This document shows positions 18,207-26,785 of a stretch of 64,000 nucleotides of DNA, in pieces; position 1 is the stretch's first letter, and each line of letters begins with the position of its first letter. The translations under genes and the position numbers were made by a program. This DNA is from JAPPHA01 sp963664045. GTDB lineage: Bacteria > Pseudomonadota > Alphaproteobacteria > Rhodobacterales > Rhodobacteraceae. The notes under the pieces are model-generated. The model ran no database searches. It saw nothing but the letters and a program-made list of their open reading frames with translations, and was not told where the DNA came from. The stretch spans positions 1-64,000 of the forward strand of contig CAXXGT010000002.1 of NCBI GenBank assembly GCA_963664045.2, read 5' to 3'.

Positions 18207-18416
18207 CTTGCATATCGCAGCACCGAAGCGGGCGCCGTTTACCCAGAACTGGGCGATCCGCTGGCCGTGCGCGTGACGCTCGAAGAGATATTTCGGTTGA
18301 ATACCCGGGTGCCTGAACGAGCGATCGTCGGCTGGGAAAGTTCAGATTGTGCGACAGAGTTGCCAGCAGTGATCGAGGACATCAACGCTCGTCCGGCGCA
18401 CGGCGAGAAGCCGTGA
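18207..18416 (+). pseudogene. HAD phosphatase, C-terminal relic
   Basis: Directly after the iscB element, LAYRSTEAGAVYPELGDPLA and VRVTLEEIF match the end of the intact HAD protein at 21981-22706 (DAVYPELGDPPAVHVTL). The N-terminal two thirds are missing, and the left side of the iscB element carries no HAD sequence, so the remnant is truncated at that junction. Its reading continues for about 40 extra codons to a TGA at 18414. It shows that a second copy of the aldolase/HAD region once lay here. Confidence 0.65.
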
Positions 18417-18476
18417 TGTCCAGGTCGCGATCGGCTCGGCGATCGGTGCAGGGCCTGGTTGGTTATGGGGGGCGTC

Positions 18477-19328
18477 ATGACTGAAGGCACCAACAGCCGG
18501 CCGGTCGTCGGTGCCGCCGTGTGGGCGGACGATTTGGAGCGTATCGACGGTCTGTCGGCATTTCTCATGGACAAACACCGTGACGTGGAAATCCGGGATT
18601 TCTATCTGGTTGATGCCCTGCGCACCGACTGGTCGCAGCTCGTCGGGAAGGTGCGGCGTAAACTTGGTGGTCATCGCGGCCGCGTCGGCATTCACGGACC
18701 GGGAAAGGGATTCCAGCTGGACGCCCACGATCCCGACATTCGCGCTATCGCCCAGGCGCGCCTTCATGCGGGTCTCGATGCTTGCCTGGCGGTTACGGGG
18801 AGCCCGGGGACCGGCCATATGGTGGTACACAGTCCTTACAGGACGTGGGATTGGCACAATTTGGACCGCGGCCCGGGCGAACGTGCGAACAAGATCGAAC
18901 GCGTCCACGAAACGCTGGGGGAGGTCGTCAAGCGGGCCGAAGACGAAGGCGTGGTGATCGTGATCGAGAATGTTGAAGACAAGGATCCGCGCGACCGCGT
19001 TGCGCTGGCCCGCTCATTCGATAGCCCGGCAGTCAAAGTGTCGCTAGACACCGGCCATGCCCACTATGCTCACGGTGCAACCGGAGCGCCGCCGGTGGAT
19101 CACTATGTTCGGGCTGCCTGCGCGATGCTGTTCCATGTGCACCTTCAGGACTGCGACGGATTCGCCGACCGGCACTGGCAGATCGGCCGCGGTTCAATCG
19201 TGTGGCACTCGGTTTTCGATGCCCTGGCGGAGTTGCCGGACATGCCGAGGCTACTGCTGGAGCTTAGGGAATCGGCGGATATATTGCCATCCGCCAAATG
19301 GCTGGCGGAGGTCGGGCTTGCCGATTAG
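18477..19328 (+). CDS. TIM-barrel sugar-phosphate isomerase/epimerase family protein
   Basis: 283 residues from the ATG at 18477, with a G-rich ribosome site (18467-18472); an ATG at 18465 is also in frame. Same family as the protein at 11210: metal-ligand strands VIVIENVEDKDP, VSLDTGHAHY and FHVHLQDCDG, then RLLLELRES. The conserved DRHWQIGRG segment is also shared. It probably acts on a substrate related to that of its paralogue, perhaps as the second isomerase in one pathway. Upstream is the HAD relic; downstream are transposase remnants. Confidence 0.82.
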   Translation: MTEGTNSRPVVGAAVWADDLERIDGLSAFLMDKHRDVEIRDFYLVDALRTDWSQLVGKVRRKLGGHRGRVGIHGPGKGFQLDAHDPDIRAIAQARLHAGLDACLAVTGSPGTGHMVVHSPYRTWDWHNLDRGPGERANKIERVHETLGEVVKRAEDEGVVIVIENVEDKDPRDRVALARSFDSPAVKVSLDTGHAHYAHGATGAPPVDHYVRAACAMLFHVHLQDCDGFADRHWQIGRGSIVWHSVFDALAELPDMPRLLLELRESADILPSAKWLAEVGLAD

Positions 19329-19489
19329 GTGTGGCGTTCGGAAAAATCGCTTCGCATTTTCGGTGGGGTGACCTGGCCGCTTCATCCTGACTGTCGCCAG
19401 ATGGACGAGAGATGCAGGACGGACCTACCGTAGGTGTGGTGGCTTGCAACCGACGCTTCGCAAATGATGGCAACGGTATCAACAGGCGG

Positions 19490-19770
19490 GTATCGCAGGC
19501 CTGCAGGATCGCGGCCATCGCCCGCACCGATCGCTCGTATGGAAGGTACGCGAGGCTGAGGAGGAGCGCATTGTCACGCTCCGACGAAGCCGGAACTCGG
19601 GATCAAGCGGTTGCGAAACGAGCGACACCAACAGTTCGAATTGCATCTCGCGAATGACACGTTCCCCACGGTTCTCTGCCGCCATGGCCTCAATCGCCTG
19701 AAACGGCCCGGGCTTGTTCGCAGGAAGGGCGGGAAGGTGTATTCACGCCCTGTGCCCGGCGACCGGGTGC
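19490..19770 (+). pseudogene. IS481-type transposase N-terminal relic
   Basis: One frame gives AGIAGLQDRGHRPHRS and EEERIVTLRRSRNSG; after a frameshift near 19690 another gives VLCRHGLNRLKRPG and YSRPVPGDRV. These are the helix-turn-helix linker and pre-catalytic segments of IS481-like transposases. The DDE core is absent. Confidence 0.6.
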
Positions 19771-19776
19771 GATCCT

Positions 19777-19845
19777 CGATGATGCACATGGCAATGTCCC
19801 ATGATCACCGCGTGGTGGACGGGGCCATGGCCGATGAAAGGCAAA
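19777..19845 (+). pseudogene. 2-oxoacid dehydrogenase E2 catalytic-motif fragment
   Basis: A short stretch reads MMHMAMSHDHRVVDGAMA, matching the HxxxDG active-site region of dihydrolipoyl acyltransferases. Only about 20 residues are recognisable and the rest of the domain is lacking, so this is at best a tiny relic joined to an IS481 fragment. Confidence 0.35.
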
Positions 19846-19944
19846 CTTGCTCTCCATCGTTGACTTGGCCCGAGTTGCCGAAGGCGTATCGGCCTGGGCG
19901 CGAGCCGTGGTTGCCAAGCCCAAACAGGCACGGACGCCGCGTGG

Positions 19945-20823
19945 CTACTTCTCCCAACCGTCTACGATTGAAGTGGCAAGCTGCAGGAAATCCTGGATCA
20001 TTGGCCGGTTGCGGCGCGATTTCAGGCAGATGATGTAGGCGCGCGTGAACATCTCGGAATCCGTGACCAATAACGGTCGCAGTTCTGGATGCGGCGCGAA
20101 TTCCGTCTCGGAAATGACGCCGATGCCGAGCCCGCGGATGATCGCTTCACGCAGACCCTCGCGGCTCTCGATCTCAAAGACCGGTTCCGGCGTCACGCCT
20201 CGCGTGGTCGCTGCGTTGTTGAAGGCCTCCTGGGTGGTGGAACTGGCGGTGCGGACGATCATGTCCTCGCCCTCCAGTTCCTTCAGGCGAATATTGCGTC
20301 TCCGTGCCAGCCTGTGTCGCCGGTTCACGACCACGAATATCCTGTGCCGGTTGTAGAACACCGAATGAATGGTGTCGCTGGCGCAGTCGCGTCCGACGAA
20401 TCCGATGTCGGCCTTGAACTCCTCCAGATCGTTCATGACGTCCTCGATCAGTCCAAGGCGAACGGAGCAATTGATGCTGGGGCGTTGCTCACGAAAGGCT
20501 ACGAGAAGTTCCATGACATCATAGGGACCGACCGCACTGAATCTGAGTTCGCCAACCTCGAGATTCTTGGCCGCATTGAGATAGGCGATGGCTTCCTGCG
20601 TGTGGCCGTGGAGGTCGTGGGTGATGCGATGCAGGGTCCGGCCGGCCGAAGTCAGCCTGATGGATCGGCCTTTGCGGTGGAACAGTTCGACGCCGAACCG
20701 CGCTTCCAGGTTGCCCACGTGCGATGAAATGGTCGGCTGCCCCACATTCAGTTTCTGCGCCGCACGGGTGAAGCTGCCTTCGGTCGCGACATGATGGAAC
20801 GCTTCAAGCCACTTTTGATACAT
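19945..20823 (-). CDS. LysR-family transcriptional regulator
   Basis: 292 residues. The N-terminal winged helix reads FHHVATEGSFTRAAQKLNVGQPTISSHVGNLEARFG; the rest is a type 2 periplasmic-binding effector domain (VGELRFSAVGPYDVMELLVAF, then FVGRDCASDTIHSVF). It is transcribed away from the class II aldolase gene at 21074 across a 250-base spacer, the usual arrangement for a LysR protein that activates its divergent neighbour. It is therefore the likely sensor for the aldolase, HAD and dehydrogenase genes; the inducer is unknown. Confidence 0.9.
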   Translation of the reverse strand: MYQKWLEAFHHVATEGSFTRAAQKLNVGQPTISSHVGNLEARFGVELFHRKGRSIRLTSAGRTLHRITHDLHGHTQEAIAYLNAAKNLEVGELRFSAVGPYDVMELLVAFREQRPSINCSVRLGLIEDVMNDLEEFKADIGFVGRDCASDTIHSVFYNRHRIFVVVNRRHRLARRRNIRLKELEGEDMIVRTASSTTQEAFNNAATTRGVTPEPVFEIESREGLREAIIRGLGIGVISETEFAPHPELRPLLVTDSEMFTRAYIICLKSRRNRPMIQDFLQLATSIVDGWEK

Positions 20824-21073
20824 TGATTAGATCGATGGAATGCTCACGTTTTCCAATTTTACCAGATAGCACGCGGAATGTTAGCTTGCAATGCATTTGA
20901 GCCCTGCGAGGACATGGAACTGGCGGCGTGAAGACGGCCAGCAACCGAGCCGAACTGAACGGCATCGTCTTGCTGCACAAAACAATGCGCCGGACTGACG
21001 CTGACGATCCGAACATTCCGATTGGCGGTTTCTCCGGGATCATTCACCGATAACTCCGAGTCCGGTTGTTACC
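20824..21073. promoter_or_regulatory. Divergent LysR/aldolase promoter region
   Basis: 250-base spacer between divergent starts. I cannot mark a definite T-N11-A operator. The right half (20950-21052) has an open frame ending in NGIVLLHKTMRRTDADDPNI and a stop, which looks protein-like but is unassigned, so part of the spacer may be a gene remnant. Confidence 0.35.
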
Positions 21074-21946
21074 ATGCCACTAACTAGTATGAAGCAGATC
21101 CTGCCGCATGCCGTCGCCGGCGGCTATGGTGTGGCAGCATTCAATCCGGTTGACTACAATTCCGCAAGGGCGATGGTTGACGCCGCGGCAGCGCTGGACG
21201 CGCCAGTGATTCTGCAAACCTCGGTGAAGACGGTCAAGTACTGGGGCCATGCGGCCTGCGCCGGATGGGTCAAGGAACTGGCTGCCGACACGAGCGTGCC
21301 GATTTCGTTGCACCTCGACCACTGTCAGGATCTCGACGTCATTCGCGGCTGCATCGATTATGGCTGGACCGACGTGATGATCGATGCCTCGGCCTTGCCA
21401 TTCGAAGAGAACCTGGCCATGTCCCGCGAAGTTGTAACCATGACGGCGGCAGCAGGGATGGGAGTGGAGGCGGAACTGGGCCGGATCGTCGGTGTTGAGG
21501 ACGACATTTTTGTGGATGCGCGCGAAGCCCATCTCACGGAAGTTGATGAGGCAGTGCGGTTTTGCCGCGATCTGGACCTAGCGGTGTTCGCGCCCGCCAT
21601 CGGCACGGCGCACGGCTACTACTCGGGTGAACCGAACGTTTCATTTGACCGGATCGAGGAAATTCATCGGCGCACGGGCAAGCCGCTGGCCTTGCATGGA
21701 GGCACCGGGCTGGCCGAAATCGTTTTCGCGAAATCGATCGCTCGCGGCTGCGCCAAGATCAACATCTCGACACAGCTCAAACACGCCTTTATCGACGGGT
21801 TCGCCGCGTACCACCAGGACAACCCGGACGACTACGAGCCGCTTCGGGCAATCAAGGCGCAGTACGAGGCGCTGCTGGCTGTTTTCACGGACCGGATCGA
21901 GCAGTTCGGCGGCGCCGGGCAGGGCTCGAAGATACTGGCCAAATGA
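21074..21946 (+). CDS. Class II (metal-dependent) ketose-bisphosphate aldolase family protein
   Basis: 290 residues. Zn-aldolase motifs in order: GYGVAAFNPVDYNSARAMV, ISLHLDHCQD (catalytic Asp and Zn His), VEAELGRIVGVED, AIGTAHGYY (Zn His), LALHGGTGL (Zn His) and KINISTQLKHAFIDG. It belongs to the FbaA/GatY/KbaY family that splits ketose-1,6-bisphosphates into dihydroxyacetone phosphate and an aldehyde. The 290-residue length is close to GatY/KbaY. With the HAD phosphatase, dehydrogenase and isomerases it forms the core of the presumed pathway. A broken copy of its first 35 codons lies at 26786. Confidence 0.9.
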   Translation: MPLTSMKQILPHAVAGGYGVAAFNPVDYNSARAMVDAAAALDAPVILQTSVKTVKYWGHAACAGWVKELAADTSVPISLHLDHCQDLDVIRGCIDYGWTDVMIDASALPFEENLAMSREVVTMTAAAGMGVEAELGRIVGVEDDIFVDAREAHLTEVDEAVRFCRDLDLAVFAPAIGTAHGYYSGEPNVSFDRIEEIHRRTGKPLALHGGTGLAEIVFAKSIARGCAKINISTQLKHAFIDGFAAYHQDNPDDYEPLRAIKAQYEALLAVFTDRIEQFGGAGQGSKILAK

Positions 21947-21980
21947 TGCCGGCGGCCAAGCGAATTTTGGGGGGCGACTC

Positions 21981-22706
21981 ATAGTCAAGGCACTTCTATT
22001 CGACTGCGACGGCGTTCTCGTCGACACCGAACGTGACGGCCACCGTGTGGCTTTCAATCGCGCGTTCGCCGCTAAAGGCCTGGGGATCGAATGGCGTATC
22101 GAGTCGTATGGTGAGTTGTTGAAGGTCGCGGGCGGCAAAGAGCGCATGCGCCACTACTTCGAAAAGACGGATTGGCCTGTCGGCATCGACAACCGCGATG
22201 TATTCATCGGGGATCTGCACAGGTCCAAAACCGATATCTTCATGCAGATTACAAGGGAAGGTCAGTTGCCGTTGCGGTCCGGAATTGCGCGGCTGATCGA
22301 TGACGCAATTGCGGCCGGACTGACGCTGGCTGTCTGCTCCACTTCGAACGAACGCGCGGTAACGCTGATCGTCGAGCGCTTGCTCGGTGAAGCGCGTCAC
22401 AAACGGTTCGCCGCAATCTTCGCCGGTGACGTCGTGTCGCGGAAGAAACCAGACCCCGAGATTTACAAACTCGCGGCGGAGCGACTGGGACTGGCCGCCG
22501 CAGAATGCGTGGTGCTCGAAGACAGTCGCAACGGGCTGCTGGCAGCGAAGGGGGCCGGGATGCGCTGCGTAATCACGATCAGCAGTTACACTGGCGACGA
22601 AGATTTTTCCGAGGCGGACGCCGTTTACCCGGAGCTGGGCGATCCGCCAGCCGTACACGTGACGCTGGGAGATGTACTGCGGTCGAAGGCCCGCGACTCC
22701 AAGTAG
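21981..22706 (+). CDS. HAD-superfamily phosphatase/phosphomutase (beta-PGM/GmhB-like)
   Basis: About 241 residues. HAD motifs: I LLFDCDGVLVDTE, II AVCSTSNERAV, III Lys in SRKKPDPEIY, IV CVVLEDSRNGLLAAKGAGM. The cap between motifs I and II is the helical type used by sugar-phosphate phosphatases, beta-phosphoglucomutase and CbbY. The start is odd: no ATG, GTG or TTG is in frame near the domain start; the best-placed codon is ATA at 21981 behind GGGGGGCG. It may use a non-canonical start or have lost its ATG, or be coupled to the aldolase 34 bases upstream. A C-terminal relic of a second copy is at 18207. Confidence 0.78.
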   Translation: MVKALLFDCDGVLVDTERDGHRVAFNRAFAAKGLGIEWRIESYGELLKVAGGKERMRHYFEKTDWPVGIDNRDVFIGDLHRSKTDIFMQITREGQLPLRSGIARLIDDAIAAGLTLAVCSTSNERAVTLIVERLLGEARHKRFAAIFAGDVVSRKKPDPEIYKLAAERLGLAAAECVVLEDSRNGLLAAKGAGMRCVITISSYTGDEDFSEADAVYPELGDPPAVHVTLGDVLRSKARDSK

Positions 22707-22805
22707 ACCTGTCGATCATGCGAAGTTGGGTTTGCCCCTCAAAAGGCAGTACCGCGCGCGAGAGAGACCCGGCGTCGAGAACGAACTGATGTAATCGGAG
22801 GCAGA

Positions 22806-23879
22806 ATGTCATCGCAAACAGGCAAAGTTGTACTCTTTACAGGCGTTGGCGAACCACTGGATGAAGCAGAGTTCCCATTGCCGGAAGAGCTGGAGCCGGG
22901 TGCGATTCTGGTCCGCACCAGCATCGCTACCGTGTGTGGCTCGGACATGCACAGCTGGCGCGGGCGCAGGCCTTTTCCGACCCCATCCGTGCTCGGTCAT
23001 GAGGGGGTCGGCGTCATCGAGCGGCTCGGGCGCGATATCACGAGAGATACCGCCGGCAACCCGCTGTCCGATGGGCACCGTATTACCTGGTCTATCATGG
23101 CCAACTGCGGCAACTGCTATTTCTGCAGGATGACGAATTTACCGCAGAAGTGCCAGAATCTCTTCAAGTACGGACACGACAAGAGCGACGTACCCCCGTA
23201 TTTCAAAGGCACATTTGGCGAGTACGTCTATCTCAAACCGGGCACCGGTGTGTTCAGGGTCCCGGACGACACGACGGATGAGGAAGCTTCGCCCTTGATG
23301 TGCGCCGCAGCGACGGTAACCGGCGGCCTTGACAGAATCGACATGCAAACCGGTGACACCATTGTCATCCAAGGGGCCGGGATGCTCGGCCTTTACGCCG
23401 CCGCATTCGCCAAGGAACAGGGCGCCGGACAGGTCGTTATGATCGACATCCTGGACAAGCGCCTCGAGATGGCAAAGGAATTCGGTGCCGATGTGTGTAT
23501 CAACGCCGACGGGTGCACGGATGAGACGTTGATTGAACATGTCCATGATCTCACGCGCGGCATCGGTGCTGACCTGGTGGTCGAGGTTAGTGGCTTTGCC
23601 AAGGTGGTACCGCTGGGCGTAAAAATGCTGCGCATCGGTGGCAAGTATCTGATGCAAGGGGCGGTCTATCCGAACGACAGCTTCACCCTTGATTCATATG
23701 ACGTGATTATCAAGTGTCTGACCATCAAGGGGCTTCACAACTATCATTCGAAATACCTCGGACATGCGATGGACCTGGTTCATAAAAGCCGATCGAGGTT
23801 TCCCTATGAAAAACTTGCAGGACCCAATTTTCCGCTGACGGCCGAGGGCGTGACCTCCGCGCTCGAGGCGTTAGACTGA
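22806..23879 (+). CDS. Zinc-dependent alcohol dehydrogenase (MDR), C-terminus cut by IS1634
   Basis: 357 residues as it stands. Catalytic Zn site CGSDMHSWRG and GHEGVGVIERLG, structural Zn cysteines NCGNCYFCRMTNLPQKC, Rossmann motif IQGAGMLGLYAAAFA with NAD-type acidic residue MIDILDK. It resembles the alcohol dehydrogenases found beside phosphonate-catabolism genes (TIGR03366-like), an assignment from memory of the family pattern. The reading frame stops at the edge of the IS1634 element (23876). Removing the element and one 6-base duplication extends it to about 375 residues, ending at a TGA at 26054-26056 that overlaps the ATG at 26056. The loss of about 19 residues may affect dimer contacts more than catalysis. 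Confidence 0.85.
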   Translation: MSSQTGKVVLFTGVGEPLDEAEFPLPEELEPGAILVRTSIATVCGSDMHSWRGRRPFPTPSVLGHEGVGVIERLGRDITRDTAGNPLSDGHRITWSIMANCGNCYFCRMTNLPQKCQNLFKYGHDKSDVPPYFKGTFGEYVYLKPGTGVFRVPDDTTDEEASPLMCAAATVTGGLDRIDMQTGDTIVIQGAGMLGLYAAAFAKEQGAGQVVMIDILDKRLEMAKEFGADVCINADGCTDETLIEHVHDLTRGIGADLVVEVSGFAKVVPLGVKMLRIGGKYLMQGAVYPNDSFTLDSYDVIIKCLTIKGLHNYHSKYLGHAMDLVHKSRSRFPYEKLAGPNFPLTAEGVTSALEALD

Positions 23880-24130
23880 AGTTCTGGACTATTTTGCTCC
23901 CGTTTTCACATTTATTTGCGTATATTCAAGGGGTTACAGGGGACAGGCATCTCCCGAACCGGTTTCTTGTAGGCAGTATGTGTTCGCAGTCCGTCTTGCG
24001 GCCCGACAGCAGACATCTCCAGCATTTGCCGCAATAACCCCGCATTCTGGCGAAATACCCGCTTGACATCATAGTCAGGATCATCCAGAAGAGGACAAAC
24101 AAGTAGGCACTAGCTATCAGGGGCACTCCC

Positions 24131-25885
24131 ATGGCCGCTTCCTCATCCATGCATGTCGCCGTCATCAAGTCCCATCAGAACGGAAAAACATACACCTCCG
24201 TCCTCCTCAGGCAGAGCTATCGCGACAACAACAACCGGGTGCAGAAACGCACACTCGCCAATCTCTCCCACCTGCCGCCCCACACGATCCCGCTCCTGCG
24301 CGGCGCACTCGCGGGAAAGCAGTACGCCGAAGTCGGCGACATTCTCGGGGACCCGGTCCGCTCCCGCCATCACGGGGCGGTGCAGGCAGTGCGCATGGCC
24401 ATGAATGCCATCGGCCTTCCCCGCCTCGTCGCCCGCGAGCGCTGCCCGGAACGGGAGCTTGTCCTGGCCATGGTCGCCGGCCGCATCCTCAGGCCGAACT
24501 CCAGGCTCGCCACAACCCGCTGGTGGCGGAACACCACCCTGCCGGAGGAGTTCGGCATCGCAGACGACGTCACCGCCGATGACCTCTACGCGGCGATGGA
24601 CTGGCTCAACGGGCGACAGGAGGGCATCCAGGGACGCCTGGCAAGACGCTGGATCAAGGAAGACGACCTCGTCCTCTGGGACCTGTCATCGACCTGGTAC
24701 GAGGGAAGCCACTGTCCGCTCGCGCGCTTCGGCTACAGCCGCGACGGCAAGAGGGGCGTCCCGCAGATCAATTTCGGCCTCCTCTGCGACCGCGACGGCC
24801 GACCGGTCGCGGTCTCGGTCTACCCGGGAAACATCACCGACAAGGAGACCCTCCTGCCCGAGCTCGACCGCCTGCAGCGCCGCTTCGGCCTCTGCCGGGT
24901 GGTGATGGTCGGGGACCGCGGAATGATCATCAAGGCCACCATCGCGGCCCTGCGCGAACGCGACGGCGTCGACTGGATCACCGCCCTCAAGAGCCAGACC
25001 ATCCGCAAGCTCGCCCGCCAGGGCCATCTCGACCGTTTCCAGGATCCCGAACACGAGCAGACCCTGTTCGAGATCCGGGACCATCCGGACTTCCCCAAGG
25101 AGCGCCTCGTCGCCTGCCGCAATCCCCGCCTTGCCGGGCACCGCGACCGGGTCAGGCAGGAGCTGCTCAAGGCCACCGAAAAGGCGCTCTCGGAGATCGT
25201 CACCCGTGTCGAGGGCGGAACCCTCAAGGGCGAGGCCGACATCGGTCTCGCCGTCGGGCAGGTCATCAACAAGCGAAAGGTCAAGAAGCACTTCCACGTC
25301 GACATCACCGCGACCAGCTTCAGCTTCCGCCGCAAGCAGCAATCCATCGACGCCGAGGCCGCCCTCGACGGAATCTACATCATCCGCACCTCGCTCAAAT
25401 CCGACGACATGGCCGCCGCCGAATGCGTCAGGAACTACAAGCGGCTCACCCGCGTGGAGCGGGCATTCCGCTGTCTCAAGCTGAGCGACCTCCAGGTCCG
25501 TCCCATATTCCACCGCCTCGAGCACCGGGTCCGCGCCCATGTCTTCATCTGCATGCTCGCCTGCCTCGTCGAATGGCACATGCGCAAGGCATGGGCCCCC
25601 CTGTGCTACACTGACACCGAACCCGACGAGACCGGGGACCCGGTGCTGCCCGCCCGGCGATCGGAGCCGGCACTGACCAAGGTTCATACCCACACCCTGC
25701 CGGACGGCAGCGGCGCCCACAGCTTTCGGACCCTTCTCGACAGCCTGTCAACCATCGTCCGTTCAACCCACACGGTTCCACGCACGGGCGGTGGGAAAGG
25801 GGAAACCACGATCGAGCTGACGACCCGGCCCGACGCCAGCCAGGCGAGGGCGCTGAAACTGTTGAAGGATATTGCAGCCATGTGA
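24131..25885 (+). CDS. IS1634-family DDE transposase
   Basis: 584 residues, uninterrupted. IS1634-type features: N-terminal SYRDNNNRVQKRTLANLSHLP, the first catalytic region DLVLWDLSSTWYEG, the second VVMVGDRGMIIKATI and the long C-terminal segment KRLTRVERAFRCLKLSDLQV with the final Glu. An in-frame ATG at 24152 (MHVAVIKS) is an alternative start. It is the only multi-domain transposase in the window that looks fully intact, so the element may still move or may be a recent arrival. Confidence 0.9.
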   Translation: MAASSSMHVAVIKSHQNGKTYTSVLLRQSYRDNNNRVQKRTLANLSHLPPHTIPLLRGALAGKQYAEVGDILGDPVRSRHHGAVQAVRMAMNAIGLPRLVARERCPERELVLAMVAGRILRPNSRLATTRWWRNTTLPEEFGIADDVTADDLYAAMDWLNGRQEGIQGRLARRWIKEDDLVLWDLSSTWYEGSHCPLARFGYSRDGKRGVPQINFGLLCDRDGRPVAVSVYPGNITDKETLLPELDRLQRRFGLCRVVMVGDRGMIIKATIAALRERDGVDWITALKSQTIRKLARQGHLDRFQDPEHEQTLFEIRDHPDFPKERLVACRNPRLAGHRDRVRQELLKATEKALSEIVTRVEGGTLKGEADIGLAVGQVINKRKVKKHFHVDITATSFSFRRKQQSIDAEAALDGIYIIRTSLKSDDMAAAECVRNYKRLTRVERAFRCLKLSDLQVRPIFHRLEHRVRAHVFICMLACLVEWHMRKAWAPLCYTDTEPDETGDPVLPARRSEPALTKVHTHTLPDGSGAHSFRTLLDSLSTIVRSTHTVPRTGGGKGETTIELTTRPDASQARALKLLKDIAAM

Positions 25886-25886
25886 A

Positions 25887-25908
25887 GGCGGATCCGGCCG
25901 GATCCGCC
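25887..25908 (+). terminator. Perfect 22-base palindrome after the IS1634 transposase
   Basis: GGCGGATCCGG and its exact complement follow the transposase stop codon by one base. With a loop it makes a strong hairpin, then GTTTGTAG. It probably ends the transposase transcript or blocks readthrough. Confidence 0.5.
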
Positions 25909-26055
25909 GTTTGTAGGCAGACCGTGACAGTCCCGATCCACGTATCATGTTGATACGATTCAATAATTTTTTGATCCGCCCCAGAACTTCAGGTTAGAGA
26001 ACCGCACGGCTATCAGGCCGATAGTAAAACCTCAGACCGCGAAGGGAGATTCCTG

Positions 26056-26784
26056 ATGGGCAAAGTAAGCATGGTGATGTTTGATCTTTCCGGTACGACC
26101 GTCCACGACGATACCGGTGTAAGGGATTGCCTGTACAAGGCAGCAGTGGAGTTCAAACTGGACACGACGCCCGACGAGATACTGCTTAACATGGGCACCA
26201 ATAAGATTCATCTCTATCAGTTCCTGATTTCCAGGGCTCAGGGCAAGGACCTCAAGATAGAGGATTTCGAAAAGGCCAAAGATCCCGAAACATATGAGGA
26301 AGCCAAGACGATATTCGACCGGTATACGGAAATCATGATCGATCACTACCGCAACGAGGTCCGAGAGGTGCCCGGGGCTGTCGATACGTTCAAGTGGTGT
26401 CACGACCACGGTATCATGGTCGCCACCGACACCGGCTTTCATCGAGACGTCACGACTGCCATCATGGACGGGCTGGGCTGGGTGAAGGACGGACTCGTTG
26501 ATGTCGCTGTCGATGTCGAACATGTGCCCGGCGAACGAGGCCGGCCGGCACCCTTCATGATCTACCACGCCATGAGCGAACTGGATGTACAGAATGTGCA
26601 CGAAGTTATCAAGGTTGGGGACACGCCGGCAGATATGCTGGAAGGCTATAACGCAGGCTGTCGCGGCATCATTGGCGTGCTCAGCGGGCCCAGACCCGTC
26701 GAGGCTTGGGGACGGTACTGGCATACACACGTAATCTCCAGTGTAGCGGAGCTGCCGGAGCTCATTGAGAGTGAGTTTCTCTAA
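26056..26784 (+). CDS. Phosphonatase-like HAD hydrolase
   Basis: 242 residues from the ATG at 26056 (GAAGGGAG upstream). HAD motif I is MVMFDLSGTTVHDD, where Ser and Thr replace the usual second Asp region as in phosphonoacetaldehyde hydrolase-like proteins (TIGR03351 type). Motif II is MVATDTGF, and the later motifs are PAPFMIYHAMSEL (no classical KP) and VIKVGDTPADMLEGYNAG. Such enzymes cleave C-P or C-O-P bonds after a carbonyl. Before the IS1634 insertion it was coupled to the alcohol dehydrogenase (stop/start TGATG), so a dehydrogenase-then-hydrolase sequence on one substrate is likely. Directly after its stop lies a broken second aldolase start. Confidence 0.82.
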   Translation: MGKVSMVMFDLSGTTVHDDTGVRDCLYKAAVEFKLDTTPDEILLNMGTNKIHLYQFLISRAQGKDLKIEDFEKAKDPETYEEAKTIFDRYTEIMIDHYRNEVREVPGAVDTFKWCHDHGIMVATDTGFHRDVTTAIMDGLGWVKDGLVDVAVDVEHVPGERGRPAPFMIYHAMSELDVQNVHEVIKVGDTPADMLEGYNAGCRGIIGVLSGPRPVEAWGRYWHTHVISSVAELPELIESEFL

Positions 26785-26785
26785 C

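Larger units (their letters stand above)
23876..25992 (+). mobile_element. IS1634-family insertion sequence, apparently complete
   Basis: 2,117 bases with perfect 12-base terminal inverted repeats CTGAAGTTCTGG (23876-23887) and CCAGAACTTCAG (25981-25992), flanked by the direct duplication GTTAGA (23870-23875 and 25993-25998). The transposase gene is intact. It is inserted near the 3' end of the alcohol dehydrogenase gene. Confidence 0.92.
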
